44,757 nucleotides of DNA from Chara braunii (taxonomy: Eukaryota > Streptophyta > Charophyceae > Charales > Characeae), in the NCBI GenBank assembly GCA_003427395.1, contig BFEA01000380.1:246563-291319 (forward strand). Reading direction: 5' to 3'. The position numbers and the translations under genes were made by a program. The notes below the pieces were generated by a model that made no database searches, was not told where the DNA came from, and worked only from the letters and a program-made list of their open reading frames with translations. This document shows, piece by piece, positions 43,574-44,757 of the stretch (positions are counted from its first letter, which is position 1; each line of letters opens with the position of its first letter).

Positions 43574-44304
43574 CAGGGTAACGGGCGTTCGGGACGGGCC
43601 GAACGCCTGAACGTATGGGACCCCTTGGGGATGCGTTCGATTGTTCGGGCCGAATGCAGACCGAAAAAAAAAAAAAGGTTATCAAAAAAATCTGAAAAAC
43701 AGATATGTTATGGAGAAAAATAAATTAAACAAGATTTGCCTGAGCATTACATCCGAATTCCTTACCAAATTTAAAATAAAAATAAAATACGAAAAACAAA
43801 TACTAATAATAAAAATAAATAAAAATAAAAAGAGAATTAAATTTAGTGAGTGCGCGAGCCTGTTTTCGACACCGCCATCTTTGGCGATTTTTTATTTTTT
43901 TTTGGCATAGCTAAATGATCTGAAAATTTACAGATGTGTAATTCACATAATACAAAACCCACTAAAAAATATTCGAAAAAAAATAAAATTGTTTAGACCC
44001 CGAACTGAAGTGAAAACAAAAAGTAAAAAGTGAAAAAATATGTGGGCGAGCACGTTTTGACACCGCCATCTTTGGTTTAATTCTTATTTGGCTTAGCCAA
44101 ATGACTTGAAAATTGACAGACGTGTACCTCACGTCATAGAGAACTCACAAAAAAACTTCGGAAAAAAATAATTATTTTTAGGCCCCGAAATATTTTTTGG
44201 CGGGGGCCAAACGCCGTCGGGTTCAAACCCTGTACGGGACCCCGAACGCCCGTACGTACGGAGGTCTGCCCAGGGACCTCCGTACGTACGGGCTGGTGTC
44301 CTTA
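43574..44304. mobile_element. MITE, duplicated copy of 23363-24093 (artefactual)
   Basis: Same sequence and same TTACAATC flanks as the first copy, inside the suspect second copy of the region. Confidence 0.8.
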
Positions 44305-44493
44305 TTACAATCTATATTTTTTGTTATTGTTTAATTATTATTATCATTATTTATTTATTTTAATTTTTTATTATTATTTTAATTTTTATAAAAAGTTTGA
44401 TTTTTACTATTATTATTTCAACTTATTATTTTTATTTTTTAATATTTTTTATTATTATTTATAATTTATTATTTTATTTTTATTTTTTTAAAT

Positions 44494-44549
<56 letters not shown>

Positions 44550-44660
44550 ATTTAAATAAATTATCTTATTATTTTTTAAATTTTTATTTTTAATCTTATT
44601 TATTTAGGATTATGTTTTTTTAGTTTTTTGTTTCTATTAGAAGGGTTATTGTTATAAGGC

Positions 44661-44757
<97 letters not shown>

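Larger units (their letters stand above)
37100..44757. repeat. Second copy of 16889-24546, probable assembly artefact
   Basis: Every stretch that I compared is identical to 16889-24546 at a constant offset of 20211, including homopolymers, the (CT)29 tract and the TA interruption of the TG tract. It begins at the adapter and ends at the exact base where the first copy meets its N gap. It carries copies of the hairpin array (to about 38273), U6 (41799-41895), the Y promoter segment (42280-42331), the end of Y (to 43034), X copy B right part (43035-44665), the MITE (43574-44304) and the TG tract (44666-44757). Confidence 0.93.

Overview
This is a eukaryotic, repeat-dominated window. I see no intact host protein gene. 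The best lineage clue is a U6 snRNA gene on the minus strand at 21588-21684. Its 5' hairpin (GUCC-UUCG-GGAC-AUCCG) is the plant form, and its core is near-canonical. The Penelope-like retroelement at 6899-12024 carries a GIY-YIG endonuclease in front of its reverse transcriptase and shows no CCHH cysteines in the endonuclease. This matches the Chlamys group known from green algae, lycophytes and slime moulds. Together they suggest the green lineage, perhaps a charophyte-like alga. The species is not determined.

Layout. 1-1560 is copy A of a dispersed repeat that I call X, which starts at a TG microsatellite. 1561-2318 holds a MITE and nested inverted repeats. 2319-4801 is mostly unassigned and contains one minisatellite. 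4802-5438 is a broken reverse transcriptase of the YFDD / YDKR type. 5575-6898 is microsatellites, an inverted repeat and a MITE. 6899-12024 is the Penelope-like element, sitting in a GA tract with pseudo-LTRs at both ends. 12152-13690 plus 22824-24454 is X copy B. It is split by a MITE (12628-13237), by a 9.1-kb non-coding repeat that I call Y (copy 1, 13691-22823) and by another MITE (23363-24093). After a gap, 25690-26900 is a diverged X-like copy and about 27610-34990 is Y copy 2, which carries a long foldback insertion. 35530-35893 is a MITE with a clean 8-bp target duplication, and 35990-37072 is a GGA/TCC tract.

37073-37100 is a Nextera mate-pair junction adapter left in the assembly. 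The sequence from 37100 to the window end (44757) appears to be a base-for-base repeat of 16889-24546, and it stops at the exact base where the first copy runs into its N gap. I treat that second copy as an assembly artefact.

The most interesting biology lies in three places. First, Y carries arrays of short hairpins (16837-18062 and 29900-30620) with a constant core and outer arms that differ from unit to unit but pair within each unit. Second, a MITE family keeps an internal core while every copy has its own private GC-rich terminal arms. Third, the Penelope-like element has an accessory ORF with a zinc knuckle, an AT-hook and a SAP-like segment, and the interruptions in the recognisable coding regions are mostly in-frame TGA codons.
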